From: Cohaesibacter marisflavi
Lineage (GTDB): Bacteria; Pseudomonadota; Alphaproteobacteria; Rhizobiales; Cohaesibacteraceae
DNA: 64,000 bases
Assembly: GCF_900115225.1 (NCBI RefSeq)
Contig: NZ_FOVR01000009.1
Span: 124,001 to 188,000, forward strand
Direction: 5' to 3'
Part shown: in pieces, positions 18,750-28,820 of the stretch
Numbering within the stretch: the stretch's first letter is position 1
How the letters are laid out: each line of letters opens with the position of its first letter
Notes under the pieces: model-generated
The model's database searches: none
What the model was told of the DNA's origin: nothing
What the model saw: the letters and a program-made list of their open reading frames with translations, nothing else
Translations under genes and position numbers: made by a program

Positions 18750-21551
18750 ATGAAGCGGGCACCTCTCTATCGCATATTGACGCTTCTGGTCGTTCTTGTT
18801 TGCTGCGTGCTGGCAAATAGGGAAGGCTGGTTCGACCATATTGATCATGTGCTCACGGATCATCGTATGGCCACTCGAGCCATGCCCGCTTCCGGCGAAA
18901 TCGTCCTTCTGGAAATTGATAACAAGAGCCTCTCCGCCATTGGCGTCTGGCCGTGGAAGCGCTCGATCTATGCCGATATCCTTGATAAGGCCTTTAAGGC
19001 CGGGGCACAGGAGCTGGCCTTCGATATCGATTTTTCATCCAGTTCAACCCCCGATGAAGATCAAGCCTTTGCCGCGGCGCTCGAACAGGCGGAAGGGCCG
19101 GTAACCCTTGCGGTTTTCCAGCAATTTGCCACCTCGAGCATGGAGGCAGGCGAACAACGCTTCAACCGGCCCATCGCTTCTCTGGCCACACAGGCCTGGC
19201 TGGCTACGGTCAATGTGATCGCAGATTCAGATGGCTATGTGCGGTCCTTTCCTCTGGCGCAAACCATTGGTGACGAGCTGCTCCCCTCCCTTACCAGCTC
19301 CCTGAGTGGATATCAGGAGATTGTGGAGAAACAGCAGATCATCAATTTCAATATCAATCCGGACACGATCCCCACCTATTCGGTCATAGACCTGTTGGAG
19401 GGCACCCTCCCGGAAAGGGCGCTTGATAACCGGAAGATCCTGGTCGGTGCGGGCGCAGCAGAACTGCGCGACACGATGGCCGTCCCCGTCTTTGGCGTTC
19501 TCAGTGGACCGCAATTGCAAGTCATCGCCGCAGAAAATCTGTTACAGGGCACCAATGTCCATCAGGCTCCAGAGCGCTGGACCTATGGCCTGATGCTGCT
19601 GTTGCTATTGCCCATGGGATTGATCCTCCTTCTCAGAAAGTTCAATAGTTATGGCCGACTAGCGGGCCTTTTCGCGCTGGCTGCTGGCGTGGAATATCTG
19701 GGTTTTACCCTCTATGCCGATCATCATCGGCTGCTGGATACGGCCATGATTCAAGCGACCATCCTGATGACGGGTGTCGCCCTGACGCTGACCGAAGTGG
19801 GCTTCAAGTCTGTACTGCTCAATCTTTCCCACAAGCATGGCCAGAGCATATCCGATCTGCTGGACACCATTGTCACCGACAGCCTGACAGGCATTGTGAT
19901 TGTTGATTCCGAACGCCGCATCCTCAGCGTCAGTCAGCAGGCACAGCAAACATTCGCGCGTCTCGGTTATGACGCCCACAAAGGGGCTCTTATGGAGCAA
20001 TCCATCCCATCCGAGTTTGGCAGCAAGATCAGGGAATGCCTCGACAAAATTCATTGGCACCATAACGGACAGAGCACCCACCTGCTTGAAATCAAACGCA
20101 GGGGCGGAAGGCGCGTTTACGAATATTCCATAACACCGTCCTCCATTGCCCCCGATGGCGATGAGCAACAGGAAGAAAGCAAGGTCGTAACCCTTCTGTT
20201 TCACGATATCACGGATGTCTATCTGGAGCAGAAGCGTCTCGCCTACATCGCAGATCATGATCCCATCACGAACCTGTACAACATGCAGGGCTTTTGCAAT
20301 CAGATAGAAGAAACTTCGTCTTCCGAAGCCGCTCTAGACACCACAATCATTCTGGCCTGTCAGGGAAGACGCATCGAAAAAGTCAACCAGATGTTGGGCC
20401 CGGACTATGTCGAGAGCCTCTTGCGTCAGATCGGCCAATCCCTCATAGCCCTGCAGCAATTTGACTGCATTGGCTGCTGCACCAATCGCAAGACCTTCTT
20501 GCTTGCCAAGAGGAATGCAAGCCCGTCCGACATGCACGCATTGGCCGAGATGGTTCAAGCATGTCTGGATGCTCCGTTCGACGTGCGCGGGCACAGCATC
20601 ATGGTTGGCTCGCAAATCGGAGGAGCCAGATTTGACAGCGCGACCATGAAAAGCGCCACCGATCTGACCAATGCAGCCATCATTGCCCTTGATCACGCTC
20701 AGGAAACGGGAGAAGACTGTACCGTCTATTCAACCAGTCTCGCCGCCGACGTTCAGCGCAAACGGTTTCTGGAAAACGAGATACCGGGTGCGTTCAAGCG
20801 CGAGGAATTCGAGCTTTACTATCAGCCGCAGGTCGATCTGAAAACAGAAGAGCCCGTGGGCTGCGAAGCACTGGTTCGCTGGAACCACAAGGAACTGGGC
20901 CTCATTCGCCCAGACCATTTCATTCCCATTCTGGAAGAAACAGGCAAGATTGTCGAGCTGGGCCACTGGCTTTTAAGAACAGCTTGTTCTCAGGCGATGA
21001 GTTGGCCAAAGCCGGTGCCTGTCGCGGTCAATATTTCAGCGGTACAGTTCCAGCGCTCCAACATTCTTGAAGAGATTGAGGAGGCTCTGGCGTTTTCCGG
21101 ACTGCCGCATGACCGCCTTCATATCGAGATCACGGAATCTCTTTTCATAGCAGATCCCGAAGCCGTTCTTGAGCAACTCACTGCCATCAGAAACAGGGGC
21201 ATCAAGATCGCACTGGATGATTTCGGCACGGGCTACTCATCCCTGAGCTATATTCATCGGTTCCCTCTGGACAAGATCAAGATAGACCGCGCCTTTGTCA
21301 AAGATCTGCCCTACTCAGCGGATTCCATGGCCGTCATCAATGCGGTAACAGCACTCGCCCATGGCTTTGATATGAAGATCGTTGCCGAAGGCATGGAAAA
21401 CCAACAACAGGCCGATGTCTTGCGTGTTGCTGGCTGCCATCAGGGGCAAGGCTTCCTATTTGGCAAACCCATGAAAAGCGATCAGTTTGCATCCTATCTT
21501 TCACTCAGCACAACGGTCAGCGCGGAGGGGAAACAGCGCCAAATCGGTTGA
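18750..21551 (+). CDS. CHASE2-PAS-degenerate GGDEF-EAL membrane protein, probable c-di-GMP phosphodiesterase
   Basis: A 933-residue sensor protein. After an N-terminal membrane helix, a periplasmic CHASE2 domain (about 30-270) is followed by three helices (about 275-356), a PAS domain (about 370-490), a GGDEF-like domain (about 500-655) and an EAL domain (about 675-920). The GGDEF motif is replaced by CCTNRKTFLL near residue 575, so cyclase activity is not expected. The EAL domain keeps its metal and catalytic residues: E-A-L at 706-708, NISAVQF, IEITES, ALDDFGTGYSSL, DKIKID, AEGME and QGFLFGKPM. It should lower c-di-GMP in response to a periplasmic signal. No clear ribosome site precedes the ATG. 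Confidence 0.9.
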   Translation: MKRAPLYRILTLLVVLVCCVLANREGWFDHIDHVLTDHRMATRAMPASGEIVLLEIDNKSLSAIGVWPWKRSIYADILDKAFKAGAQELAFDIDFSSSSTPDEDQAFAAALEQAEGPVTLAVFQQFATSSMEAGEQRFNRPIASLATQAWLATVNVIADSDGYVRSFPLAQTIGDELLPSLTSSLSGYQEIVEKQQIINFNINPDTIPTYSVIDLLEGTLPERALDNRKILVGAGAAELRDTMAVPVFGVLSGPQLQVIAAENLLQGTNVHQAPERWTYGLMLLLLLPMGLILLLRKFNSYGRLAGLFALAAGVEYLGFTLYADHHRLLDTAMIQATILMTGVALTLTEVGFKSVLLNLSHKHGQSISDLLDTIVTDSLTGIVIVDSERRILSVSQQAQQTFARLGYDAHKGALMEQSIPSEFGSKIRECLDKIHWHHNGQSTHLLEIKRRGGRRVYEYSITPSSIAPDGDEQQEESKVVTLLFHDITDVYLEQKRLAYIADHDPITNLYNMQGFCNQIEETSSSEAALDTTIILACQGRRIEKVNQMLGPDYVESLLRQIGQSLIALQQFDCIGCCTNRKTFLLAKRNASPSDMHALAEMVQACLDAPFDVRGHSIMVGSQIGGARFDSATMKSATDLTNAAIIALDHAQETGEDCTVYSTSLAADVQRKRFLENEIPGAFKREEFELYYQPQVDLKTEEPVGCEALVRWNHKELGLIRPDHFIPILEETGKIVELGHWLLRTACSQAMSWPKPVPVAVNISAVQFQRSNILEEIEEALAFSGLPHDRLHIEITESLFIADPEAVLEQLTAIRNRGIKIALDDFGTGYSSLSYIHRFPLDKIKIDRAFVKDLPYSADSMAVINAVTALAHGFDMKIVAEGMENQQQADVLRVAGCHQGQGFLFGKPMKSDQFASYLSLSTTVSAEGKQRQIG

Positions 21552-21819
21552 GCAAGAGATCAGTTCGACTCATGATTTTTAGGCAAGTAAACACCTTCAA
21601 TGCCCCCCTGTTTATCCCGCAAAACAACAGAACTTGGCAATCTTGACGAGGTAAAAGCCCGGTAAAATCTATATAGCTTGTGGATTCTTAGTAGTATCGC
21701 GGTATCCAAACAGCTGAAGAATGTGATCTGCTTAGTGAGTCGCGGCGTCGCCAAGACAAATTGCGGGTTTTCAACCAGCATTACAGCCTCAACTATAAAA
21801 ACAAATATGGTGACATTGA

Positions 21820-22158
21820 ATGTCCACACGCATTTTCAGTGAGGATATCGACGAGACTTCCTTGGAAAAAATGGCGGGCGTTGCATCGCAAGCCTCCAGC
21901 TTCCTCAAGGCAATCGGACATGACGGACGACTGATGATTCTTTGCCATCTAGCAACAGGCGAAAAATCGGTTACTGAATTGGAAGATTTATTGTCAGCTC
22001 GTCAGGCTGCTGTTTCCCAGCAGCTCTCTCGACTACGTCTTGAGGGTTTAATTGAATCACGCCGAGAAGGTAAATCGATTTACTATCACCTCACCGACAA
22101 TCGGGCAAAACGGGTCATGGACCTCGTTTACGACTTATTCTGTGGCAGCACCACATAG
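21820..22158 (+). CDS. ArsR-family thiol-redox regulator of BigR/SqrR type
   Basis: A 112-residue winged-helix repressor. The recognition helix is in LLSARQAAVSQQLSRLRLEG and the wing in SRREGKSIYYHL. It lacks the metal-binding ELCVCDL box of arsenic or cadmium sensors. It has exactly two Cys, C42 (MILCHLATGE) and C108 (DLFCGS), the same positions as the disulfide- or polysulfide-forming pair I recall for Xylella BigR and, shifted by one, SqrR. It is therefore likely a reactive-sulfur or redox sensor rather than a metal sensor. No sulfide quinone oxidoreductase or persulfide dioxygenase gene lies next to it, so its targets are probably elsewhere. Confidence 0.88.
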   Translation: MSTRIFSEDIDETSLEKMAGVASQASSFLKAIGHDGRLMILCHLATGEKSVTELEDLLSARQAAVSQQLSRLRLEGLIESRREGKSIYYHLTDNRAKRVMDLVYDLFCGSTT

Positions 22159-22186
22159 AGCTGCCACGATAACAATCGGGAGGAAT

Positions 22187-22212
22187 AAAAAAGGCCGCTC
22201 ACGCGGCCTTTT
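22187..22212. terminator. Two-way terminator between the ArsR gene and iolG
   Basis: A perfect stem AAAAGGCCGC, loop TCAC, GCGGCCTTTT between two convergent genes. A smaller hairpin, GTGGCAG paired with CTGCCAC, lies just before it at 22142-22167 over the ArsR stop region. Confidence 0.9.
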
Positions 22213-22243
22213 CCTGTTTCATGAAGCTATTCTTGCCCGGATG

Positions 22244-23236
22244 CTATTCGCCGATCTTGATCATGCGGCCTTTTCTGTAGGATTCCCAGGCTGCCTCTGC
22301 CAGTTCGATAGCCTTCAGACCATCAATATGGTCTGGGTGCTTTTCGTCCTGACCGGAAATCACGCGGCAGAAAGTCTGCAACTCGGCCTTATAGGAAACG
22401 GCATAACGCTCCTGGAAATAGTCGAGCAGCGGATCGCTGCGATAGCCGGTGGAGTTGGCCAGCGTAACCGACGTGCCACGCAGGTTGTTCGCCCGAACCA
22501 TGCCCTTGGAGCCATGCACTTCGACGCGCTGGTCATAGCCATAACTGGAGCGGCGGCTGTTGGTAATCACGGCAACGCGGCCCTTGGCAGACTTCAGCGT
22601 TGCGGTCGCGGTATCCAGATCGCCAATCTTGCCGATTGCCGGATCGGTCAGCACGGAACCGGTGGCATAGACTTCAACAATCTCATCGTCGAGAACATAG
22701 CGCGCCATGTCGAAGTCATGAATCATCATGTCGACGAAAATGCCGCCGGATGATTTCAGATAATCCATGGATGGGGCGGACGGGTCACGCGAGGTGATCT
22801 GAACGAGTTCAACTTCCCCGACTTCGCCATTTTCGATGTTGCGCTTGACCGCATTGAAGTTGGTATCGAAACGGTGGTTGAAACCAACCATCATTTTCAC
22901 ACCGGCCTTCTCAACGGCAGCCACGCATTCACGCACCTTGTTCATGTCGAGATCGATCGGCTTTTCGCAGAAAATATGCTTGCCCCCATTAGCCGCTTCC
23001 ATAATCTGCTCTGCATGCTGCATTGCAGGCGAAGCAATGATCACAGCATCGATATCGGGGTCGTCCACGATTTCCAATAGCGACGCACGGGCTGCGCCGG
23101 TCATGGCTTGAACATATGCGGCAGCCTCATCGGCCGGATCATGAATCGCGACAATTTCAACATTGTCGAGCGCATTGACTGATCTGGCATGAATTTGGCC
23201 AATACGGCCAGCTCCCAAAAGACCGATACGGATCAT
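22244..23236 (-). CDS. iolG: Inositol 2-dehydrogenase (Gfo/Idh/MocA family)
   Basis: A 330-residue NAD-dependent dehydrogenase that oxidises myo-inositol to scyllo-inosose. The Rossmann motif GLLGAGRIGQIHA is at the N-terminus, then the family motif FCEKPIDLD with the catalytic Lys. GFNHRFDTNF and GGIFVDMMIHDFDMARYVL follow, the second holding the Asp/His pair typical of inositol dehydrogenases. GGAGAA lies about eight bases before the ATG. The rest of the iol pathway is absent, so it may serve as an orphan iolG or act on a related polyol. An inverted repeat sits upstream. Confidence 0.87.
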   Translation of the reverse strand: MIRIGLLGAGRIGQIHARSVNALDNVEIVAIHDPADEAAAYVQAMTGAARASLLEIVDDPDIDAVIIASPAMQHAEQIMEAANGGKHIFCEKPIDLDMNKVRECVAAVEKAGVKMMVGFNHRFDTNFNAVKRNIENGEVGEVELVQITSRDPSAPSMDYLKSSGGIFVDMMIHDFDMARYVLDDEIVEVYATGSVLTDPAIGKIGDLDTATATLKSAKGRVAVITNSRRSSYGYDQRVEVHGSKGMVRANNLRGTSVTLANSTGYRSDPLLDYFQERYAVSYKAELQTFCRVISGQDEKHPDHIDGLKAIELAEAAWESYRKGRMIKIGE

Positions 23237-23594
23237 ATATATTTCTCCAAGTTGCGTTTCTGCACGGGTATTAGCGACGCAGGATCGCGCAGATATGACA
23301 GATTCGTCATAACGCGTCGGTTCCGGCGTATGTCCACCGATTAATTCAGACTAGCACACAGGCGTAAGTGAGTTAGACCTTGGTATGGCTCAAATGCCAC
23401 ATTCCAGGGCGGAAAGTCAAATAGATGGTCAATGCTAATGGTCACTTCCGGCAGTCTTCTAGCATATAGTCGTTTTCACGAATAGCGACGCCTGGATGAT
23501 AGAAGCTATGCAACAAGCTCATATCTCACCTGATTGGATATGATCTTCAGAAACATCTGATCAAACGCGCACAGCCGGGGCTGAAGCTTTTCAT
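23237..23594. promoter_or_regulatory. Gap before iolG with an inverted repeat
   Basis: About 360 bases between the icd terminator and the iolG start, both on the minus strand. It contains an inverted repeat TATGAC-N6-GTCATA at 23294-23311, about 60 to 75 bases upstream of iolG and so a possible operator. Elsewhere I see no gene and no repeat worth naming. Confidence 0.4.
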
Positions 23595-23624
23595 AAAAAA
23601 AGCACCCGGACCAAATCCGGGTGC
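23595..23624 (-). terminator. Rho-independent terminator of icd
   Basis: On the minus strand GCACCCGGA, loop ATTTG-like, TCCGGGTGC forms a perfect nine-pair stem followed by TTTTTTT, about 50 bases after the icd stop. Confidence 0.92.
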
Positions 23625-23674
23625 CATTTGTCTTGCTAACCTGCGTAAGGCAGGTGTTGGACTATTATCCGCGC

Positions 23675-25897
23675 TTAGCTGAAGATTGCGTTCAGAGTCG
23701 CACTTGGACGCATGACGGCCGCTTTCTTCTCTACGGATGGGTGATAGTAACCACCGATATCACCAGCCCCGCCTTGCGCCTCAGCCAATTCCTTGAGGAT
23801 GTCGCTTTCCTTCTCGGCAAGCGCCTTGGCAATCGGAGCAAAATGTGCTGCCAGCTCAGAGTCATCGGACTGTGCAGCCAGAGCATCGGCCCAATAGCGG
23901 GCAAACCAATAGTGGCTGTCGCGGTTATCCGGCTCACCAACCTTGCGCGATGGTGACCTGTTATTGTCCAGAATGCCCTGAGTAGCAGCCTCAGCCGCAG
24001 CGCCGAGCACAGCAGCCTTACTGTTGCCCTTGCTATCAGCAAGGAAATTCAGGCTCTCGCCAAGAGCGCAGAATTCACCCATGGAATCCCAGCGCAGATG
24101 GTTCTGCTCGATCAGCTGCTGAACATGCTTTGGAGCCGAGCCGCCAGCACCGGTTTCAAACAGACCTCCACCATTCATCAGTTTGACGATGGAGAGCATC
24201 TTGGCCGACGTACCCAACTCAAGGATCGGGAACAGGTCCGTGAGATAGTCACGCAGCACATTGCCGGTGATAGCGATGCTATCCTTACCCGCTGTGATGG
24301 TTTCAAGCGAGGCGCGGGTTGCTTCACGCGGTGCCATGATCTGGAACTTGTCGGCCACGCCAGCAGCCTCCAGAGCAGGTTTCACATAGTTGATCAGCTC
24401 TGCATCATGGGCGCGATTGGCATCAAGCCAGAAGATGGCTTCAAAGCCGGTCAAGCGCTGACGATCAAGCGCAAGCTGGATCCAGTTTTCAATCGGCGCC
24501 TTTTTAGCAGTGGAAGAGCGCCAGATATCGCCAGCTTCCACTTCATGGCTATGCAGAACATCACCATTGGCCAGAACAATACGGATGGTGCCATCGGCAG
24601 GAGCTTCAAAGGTCGTCGGATGAGAGCCATATTCCTCGGCCTTCTGCGCCATGAGGCCTACATTCTGCACGGTACCGGCGGTTGACGGATCAAGCGCCCC
24701 GTTGGCTTTGAAGAAACTGATGGCCTCATCATAGATGGATGCATAGCAATTGTCCGGGATGACGCAATTGACGTCGCCCTTCTCACCCTTGGCATCCCAG
24801 CCCTTGCCACCGGCGCGAATGAGCGCTGGCATGGAAGCATCAATGATCACGTCGGACGGCACATGCAGGTTGGTGATGCCCTTGTCGCTATCAACCATAT
24901 AGATTGCCGGACGGTCCGCAGCCAAAGCGTCGATCTCGGCCTGAATTTCAGCAGCATTGGGCAGACTTGCGATGCGAGCGAGTACATCGCCCATACCGGA
25001 ATTGGGCGAAATGCCTGCGCTGGCGAAAGCTTCACCATATTTTTCGAAGATCGGCCCCATCCATGCCTTGACCGCATGGCCGAAGATGATCGGGTCAGAG
25101 ACTTTCATCATGGTCGCTTTCATATGCAGCGAGAACATGATGCCGTCATTCTTGGTCTTCTCGATTTCGTTAGCGAGAAAGGCATCCAGCGCCTTGGCCG
25201 ACAGGAAGGTTGCATCGACAACTTCGCCATCGGTGAGCATCCAGCCATCCTTTAGAATCGAGATGCTGCCATCCTTGGCAACGAATTCGATTTTTGCAGC
25301 GCCTGCCTGATCAGCAGAAAGCGTTGCGGATGCCTCGTTGGCATAGAAATCATCACCCGGCATGGAAGACACATGGGTCTTGCTGTCAGAGGACCATTTG
25401 CCCATGGAATGCGGGTTCTTCTGCGCGTAATTCTTGACGGCCTTGGCTGCACGACGATCGGAGTTGCCTTCGCGCAGAACCGGGTTCACGGCAGAGCCCT
25501 TGATCCCGTCATAGCGCGCACGCACGGCCTTTTCTTCATCAGTTTTCGGCTCGGCAGGATAGTCCGGCAGATCATAGCCCTGTGCCTTCAGCTCTTCGAT
25601 GGCCGCAACAAGCTGTGGCACGGAGGCGGAAATATTCGGAAGCTTGATAACATTGGCGCCGGGTGTTTTAACCAGTTCGCCAAGTTCAGCCAGATCATCA
25701 CTCTGGCGCTGTTCTTCGGTCAGCTTTTCCGGGAAAGTTGCAATGATACGCCCGGCAAGGGAAATGTCCTTTGTACCGACCTTGATGCCAGCAGCATCAG
25801 CGAAAGACCGTATGATCGGCAAGAAGGATGCGCTCGCCAATTCCGGCGCTTCGTCCACAATAGTATAGATGATATCTGGGTTAGACTGATCGGCCAT
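23675..25897 (-). CDS. icd: NADP-dependent isocitrate dehydrogenase, monomeric type
   Basis: A 740-residue single-chain IDH-II enzyme that makes 2-oxoglutarate, CO2 and NADPH in the TCA cycle. The length equals the roughly 740 residues of monomeric IDHs and is nearly twice that of the common dimeric type. Diagnostic segments are [35 protein letters not shown], the metal site region [15 protein letters not shown] and, near the end, [20 protein letters not shown]. The ATG (MADQSN) has GGAAAGG about eight bases upstream, so a longer reading that adds 39 residues is rejected. Single-gene unit. Confidence 0.96.
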   Translation of the reverse strand: MADQSNPDIIYTIVDEAPELASASFLPIIRSFADAAGIKVGTKDISLAGRIIATFPEKLTEEQRQSDDLAELGELVKTPGANVIKLPNISASVPQLVAAIEELKAQGYDLPDYPAEPKTDEEKAVRARYDGIKGSAVNPVLREGNSDRRAAKAVKNYAQKNPHSMGKWSSDSKTHVSSMPGDDFYANEASATLSADQAGAAKIEFVAKDGSISILKDGWMLTDGEVVDATFLSAKALDAFLANEIEKTKNDGIMFSLHMKATMMKVSDPIIFGHAVKAWMGPIFEKYGEAFASAGISPNSGMGDVLARIASLPNAAEIQAEIDALAADRPAIYMVDSDKGITNLHVPSDVIIDASMPALIRAGGKGWDAKGEKGDVNCVIPDNCYASIYDEAISFFKANGALDPSTAGTVQNVGLMAQKAEEYGSHPTTFEAPADGTIRIVLANGDVLHSHEVEAGDIWRSSTAKKAPIENWIQLALDRQRLTGFEAIFWLDANRAHDAELINYVKPALEAAGVADKFQIMAPREATRASLETITAGKDSIAITGNVLRDYLTDLFPILELGTSAKMLSIVKLMNGGGLFETGAGGSAPKHVQQLIEQNHLRWDSMGEFCALGESLNFLADSKGNSKAAVLGAAAEAATQGILDNNRSPSRKVGEPDNRDSHYWFARYWADALAAQSDDSELAAHFAPIAKALAEKESDILKELAEAQGGAGDIGGYYHPSVEKKAAVMRPSATLNAIFS

Positions 25898-26487
25898 ATG
25901 ATTTACCTTTCCGGTTCCCGAATTCCTGACCATCAGGCAGCTCCCCTGCCGGGTCAGGAAAAATGAGCTCCGCAACCTCTCCCTCAAGGAAAAGCCCGAA
26001 GTGAGCAAGAGCACTATGCGTCAACCACTGATTGACATTCAAGTTAGCAAAATGATGTCATTCGCCGTTATTTGCCATTGACGCCCTTGTTATTGAGCAC
26101 GCTCTTTTTTCGATCAAGTGTCTAGTCACTCTAAGGCCTTATTCCAATTCAACATCCGTCGCATGCCACCCTCAAACATGGCAAGATTTGTCAGTTGCAG
26201 GAAATTGCCGGAAGCTGGCGGTGCAAGACCTGCCCAGAATGCCTTTCCTTGCGAATCTCCTCACGCAGATTGCACAAAGCGCCAAGTACACCAAATACAA
26301 CTCAAAGAGACACCAAGACACGCAAAGGTTTTAGCCAAAGGAAAGAAAACAAAAATTGAATTCACACATTCGGATATCAGAAATCACAGAAACAAATACT
26401 TAAGGAAAATTCGCTACACTCTTACCTAAGCAAAATTATCAATAACCAGTAAAAACGCCCGGTAGCACCGAAAAAGAGATCTGCGCC
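25898..26487. promoter_or_regulatory. Long divergent gap between icd and the chemoreceptor gene
   Basis: About 590 bases without a supported gene. It must hold promoters for icd (minus) and the chemoreceptor (plus). The right half, about 26300-26480, is clearly AT-rich. A 103-codon open frame at 26118-26429 has no ribosome site and an unusual composition, and I do not call it. No clear -35/-10 pairs or repeats are seen. Confidence 0.4.
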
Positions 26488-28602
26488 ATGTTTTCAAGAA
26501 TGATGATAACAACCAAAATGCTCGTAGCAAGCATATTGACCCTTATCGTGGTCCTCGCTGCAGGCATTACATTTATCGGTTGGCAAAGCTCCTCCATCAC
26601 CAAGGAAACGACCTTCAGGGAAGCCAAGGCCGTTACCGAAACGCAAGTTGCAGAGGTCAAGAATACTCTGCAATATGGCCTGACCTCTGCTGGCAACATT
26701 GCCAACGCTCTTACAAGCCTAAAGCAGGATGACATGACCAACCGGCAAGCCTGGTCGGGTATGCTGCTGCATATGCTGGAAAAGACTCCTGAGCTTTCCG
26801 GCACATGGGGCGCCGTCATCGACAACAAGCTTGATGGTGAAGACACAAAGGCCGCCAATTCCGAGTATCATGATGCCTCGGGCGTCTGGCGCCCATATTT
26901 CTTCCGTAACCCGGACGGTTCTATCGGTTTCCGCACCATCGCGGATATGGATAGCAAATCCCGCGAAGAGCTGAGCTGGTTCTATGGCGCCTATGATAGC
27001 GGCAAGCCTTACGCCACTGAGCCCTACAGTTGGGACATGGGCGGCAAGACCGTGACCGGTGTTTCTCTGGCTGTTCCCATCAAGGACGCCAGCGACAACA
27101 TCATCGGTGTAGCCGGTACAGATATTATCCTGACCGAGCTTTCAGATTATCTGTCTTCGATAAAGCCTCTTGGCAGCGGCACCGTGCAGCTTATTTCGCA
27201 AGAAGGCAAATGGATTGCCCATTCGGACAGCACTCTTCTTGGCAAAAACTGGAACGAGGGACGCAGCGAAGCGGATCTGTCTCATCAGGCCGAACTGTTC
27301 AACGCCATCAAGTCTGGCAAGCCGTTGACCTTCGAGGGATACTCCAACACTCTGGCTACAGACGTCATCCGGTTTATCGATCCGGTTCCCGTTGGCAACA
27401 CGGGCAATTCCCTTGCCCTCATCGTTTCCATTCCGGTTGATAGCGTCTATGCGGCAAGCCGTCAGATCACCATGTCTGTCGTCATCACGGGTCTGGTTCT
27501 GATCCTTGCCGTCTCCTTGGCCCTGTTCCTTGTCGGTCAATCCGTGATCCGCAAGCCATTGGCTGCGACCACCGAAACCATCAAGGCCCTGATCAATCGC
27601 CAGTATGACGTCACCATTGGCTATCTCAACCGCAAGGATGAAATCGGCCAGATCAACCATGCTCTTGAAATCTTCCGCGAAAGCTCCCTGCGGGCCGAAC
27701 AGCTCACCAAGGAGCAGGAGAAGGAAAAAGAGGAACAGTTGCGTCGGGCAGCCAAGGTCAACGAACTCGCCCAGGCTTTCGATGCCCAGATCTCTGGCCT
27801 GCTGGATACGGTTTCCAGCTCTGTTGAGCGTCTGGATCTGACCTCACAACAATTGACACAGGGCGCTGACAGCACCTCCATGAGGTCCAACGCTGTGGCA
27901 GCGGCCTCCGAAGAGGCCTCAGCCAACGTGGAAGCCGTTGCATCGGCTGCCGAGGAGCTATTCGCTTCGGTCAATGAAATCAACCGTCAGGTGGATCAAT
28001 CCAACCAGATTGCGTCCGAGGCGGTGATGCAGGCCAATCGCACCAACAGCAAGATCGAAGGCCTTTCCAACGCGGCAACCCGCATCGGAGAGGTGGTCAA
28101 GCTGATCACGGATGTGGCCGAACAGACCAACCTGCTCGCACTCAACGCGACCATCGAGGCCGCACGCGCTGGCGAAGCTGGCAAGGGCTTTGCGGTTGTC
28201 GCCGCAGAGGTCAAAGGCCTTGCGGAGCAGACTTCCAAGGCAACGGACGAGATCGCACAGCAGATTCAAGCGGTTCAGAACGAAACCGATGGAGCGGTTA
28301 CCGCTATCGGCGAAATCTCGGCCACCATCGAACATATGAACCAGATTGCCGCTGCCATCACCGAAGCGGTGCAGCAGCAAGGGCAAGCCACTCAGGAAAT
28401 CGCACGCAACATTCAGGAAGCCTCCGCAGGCACGCGGGAAGTTTCTTCCAACATTGCAGGCGTCTCCACCTCGGCTAGTGAAACCGGCGAAGCAGCTCGT
28501 CACGTTAGTGAATCTGCAAGCGAGCTGACCAACGAATCCAGCAACCTGCGCAGAAGCGTCAGCGGCTTCTTTGAAGACATCCGCAAGGTTGTCGGTTCCT
28601 GA
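26488..28602 (+). CDS. Methyl-accepting chemotaxis protein with dCache sensor
   Basis: A 704-residue chemoreceptor. TM1 (about 9-30) leads to a periplasmic double-Cache domain (about 35-315) with the typical [22 protein letters not shown] and [18 protein letters not shown]2 (about 325-350) is followed by HAMP ([18 protein letters not shown]) and the signalling hairpin with its conserved tip [20 protein letters not shown]. Cache domains usually bind amino acids or organic acids directly. There is no C-terminal CheR-binding pentapeptide; the chain ends [11 protein letters not shown]. It stands alone, with no che genes nearby. The ligand is unknown. Confidence 0.95.
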   Translation: MFSRMMITTKMLVASILTLIVVLAAGITFIGWQSSSITKETTFREAKAVTETQVAEVKNTLQYGLTSAGNIANALTSLKQDDMTNRQAWSGMLLHMLEKTPELSGTWGAVIDNKLDGEDTKAANSEYHDASGVWRPYFFRNPDGSIGFRTIADMDSKSREELSWFYGAYDSGKPYATEPYSWDMGGKTVTGVSLAVPIKDASDNIIGVAGTDIILTELSDYLSSIKPLGSGTVQLISQEGKWIAHSDSTLLGKNWNEGRSEADLSHQAELFNAIKSGKPLTFEGYSNTLATDVIRFIDPVPVGNTGNSLALIVSIPVDSVYAASRQITMSVVITGLVLILAVSLALFLVGQSVIRKPLAATTETIKALINRQYDVTIGYLNRKDEIGQINHALEIFRESSLRAEQLTKEQEKEKEEQLRRAAKVNELAQAFDAQISGLLDTVSSSVERLDLTSQQLTQGADSTSMRSNAVAAASEEASANVEAVASAAEELFASVNEINRQVDQSNQIASEAVMQANRTNSKIEGLSNAATRIGEVVKLITDVAEQTNLLALNATIEAARAGEAGKGFAVVAAEVKGLAEQTSKATDEIAQQIQAVQNETDGAVTAIGEISATIEHMNQIAAAITEAVQQQGQATQEIARNIQEASAGTREVSSNIAGVSTSASETGEAARHVSESASELTNESSNLRRSVSGFFEDIRKVVGS

Positions 28603-28633
28603 TCCCTTCGCCCATACAAAGCAAAAACACGAT

Positions 28634-28662
28634 AAAAGGTCGCCCATGGCGGCCTTTTTTAT
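28634..28662 (+). terminator. Rho-independent terminator of the chemoreceptor gene
   Basis: AAAGGTCGCC, loop CAT, GGCGGCCTTTTTT with one G-T pair. Confidence 0.88.
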
Positions 28663-28820
28663 TGCCCCCTCTTTTGCGCGCCCTTCACACAATAACCGTC
28701 ATCAATAGGCATGGCTTGCGATACTGAAGGTGATCCCTTAGGGTCAACACGATTTTCAAGACGCACCGGGCCTGTCAGATATCGACCCGGACAAATTTAC
28801 CGCGCGAAAGACATAATGAC

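Noticed and set aside
22142-22167. Hairpin over the ArsR stop codon as a possible regulatory RNA
   Set aside because: It lies directly before a strong terminator and is most simply part of the 3-prime end of that mRNA.
26118-26429. A 103-codon open frame before the chemoreceptor gene
   Set aside because: No ribosome site; the Lys/Arg/His-rich composition is unlike neighbouring genes, and it lies in a region expected to be a promoter gap.
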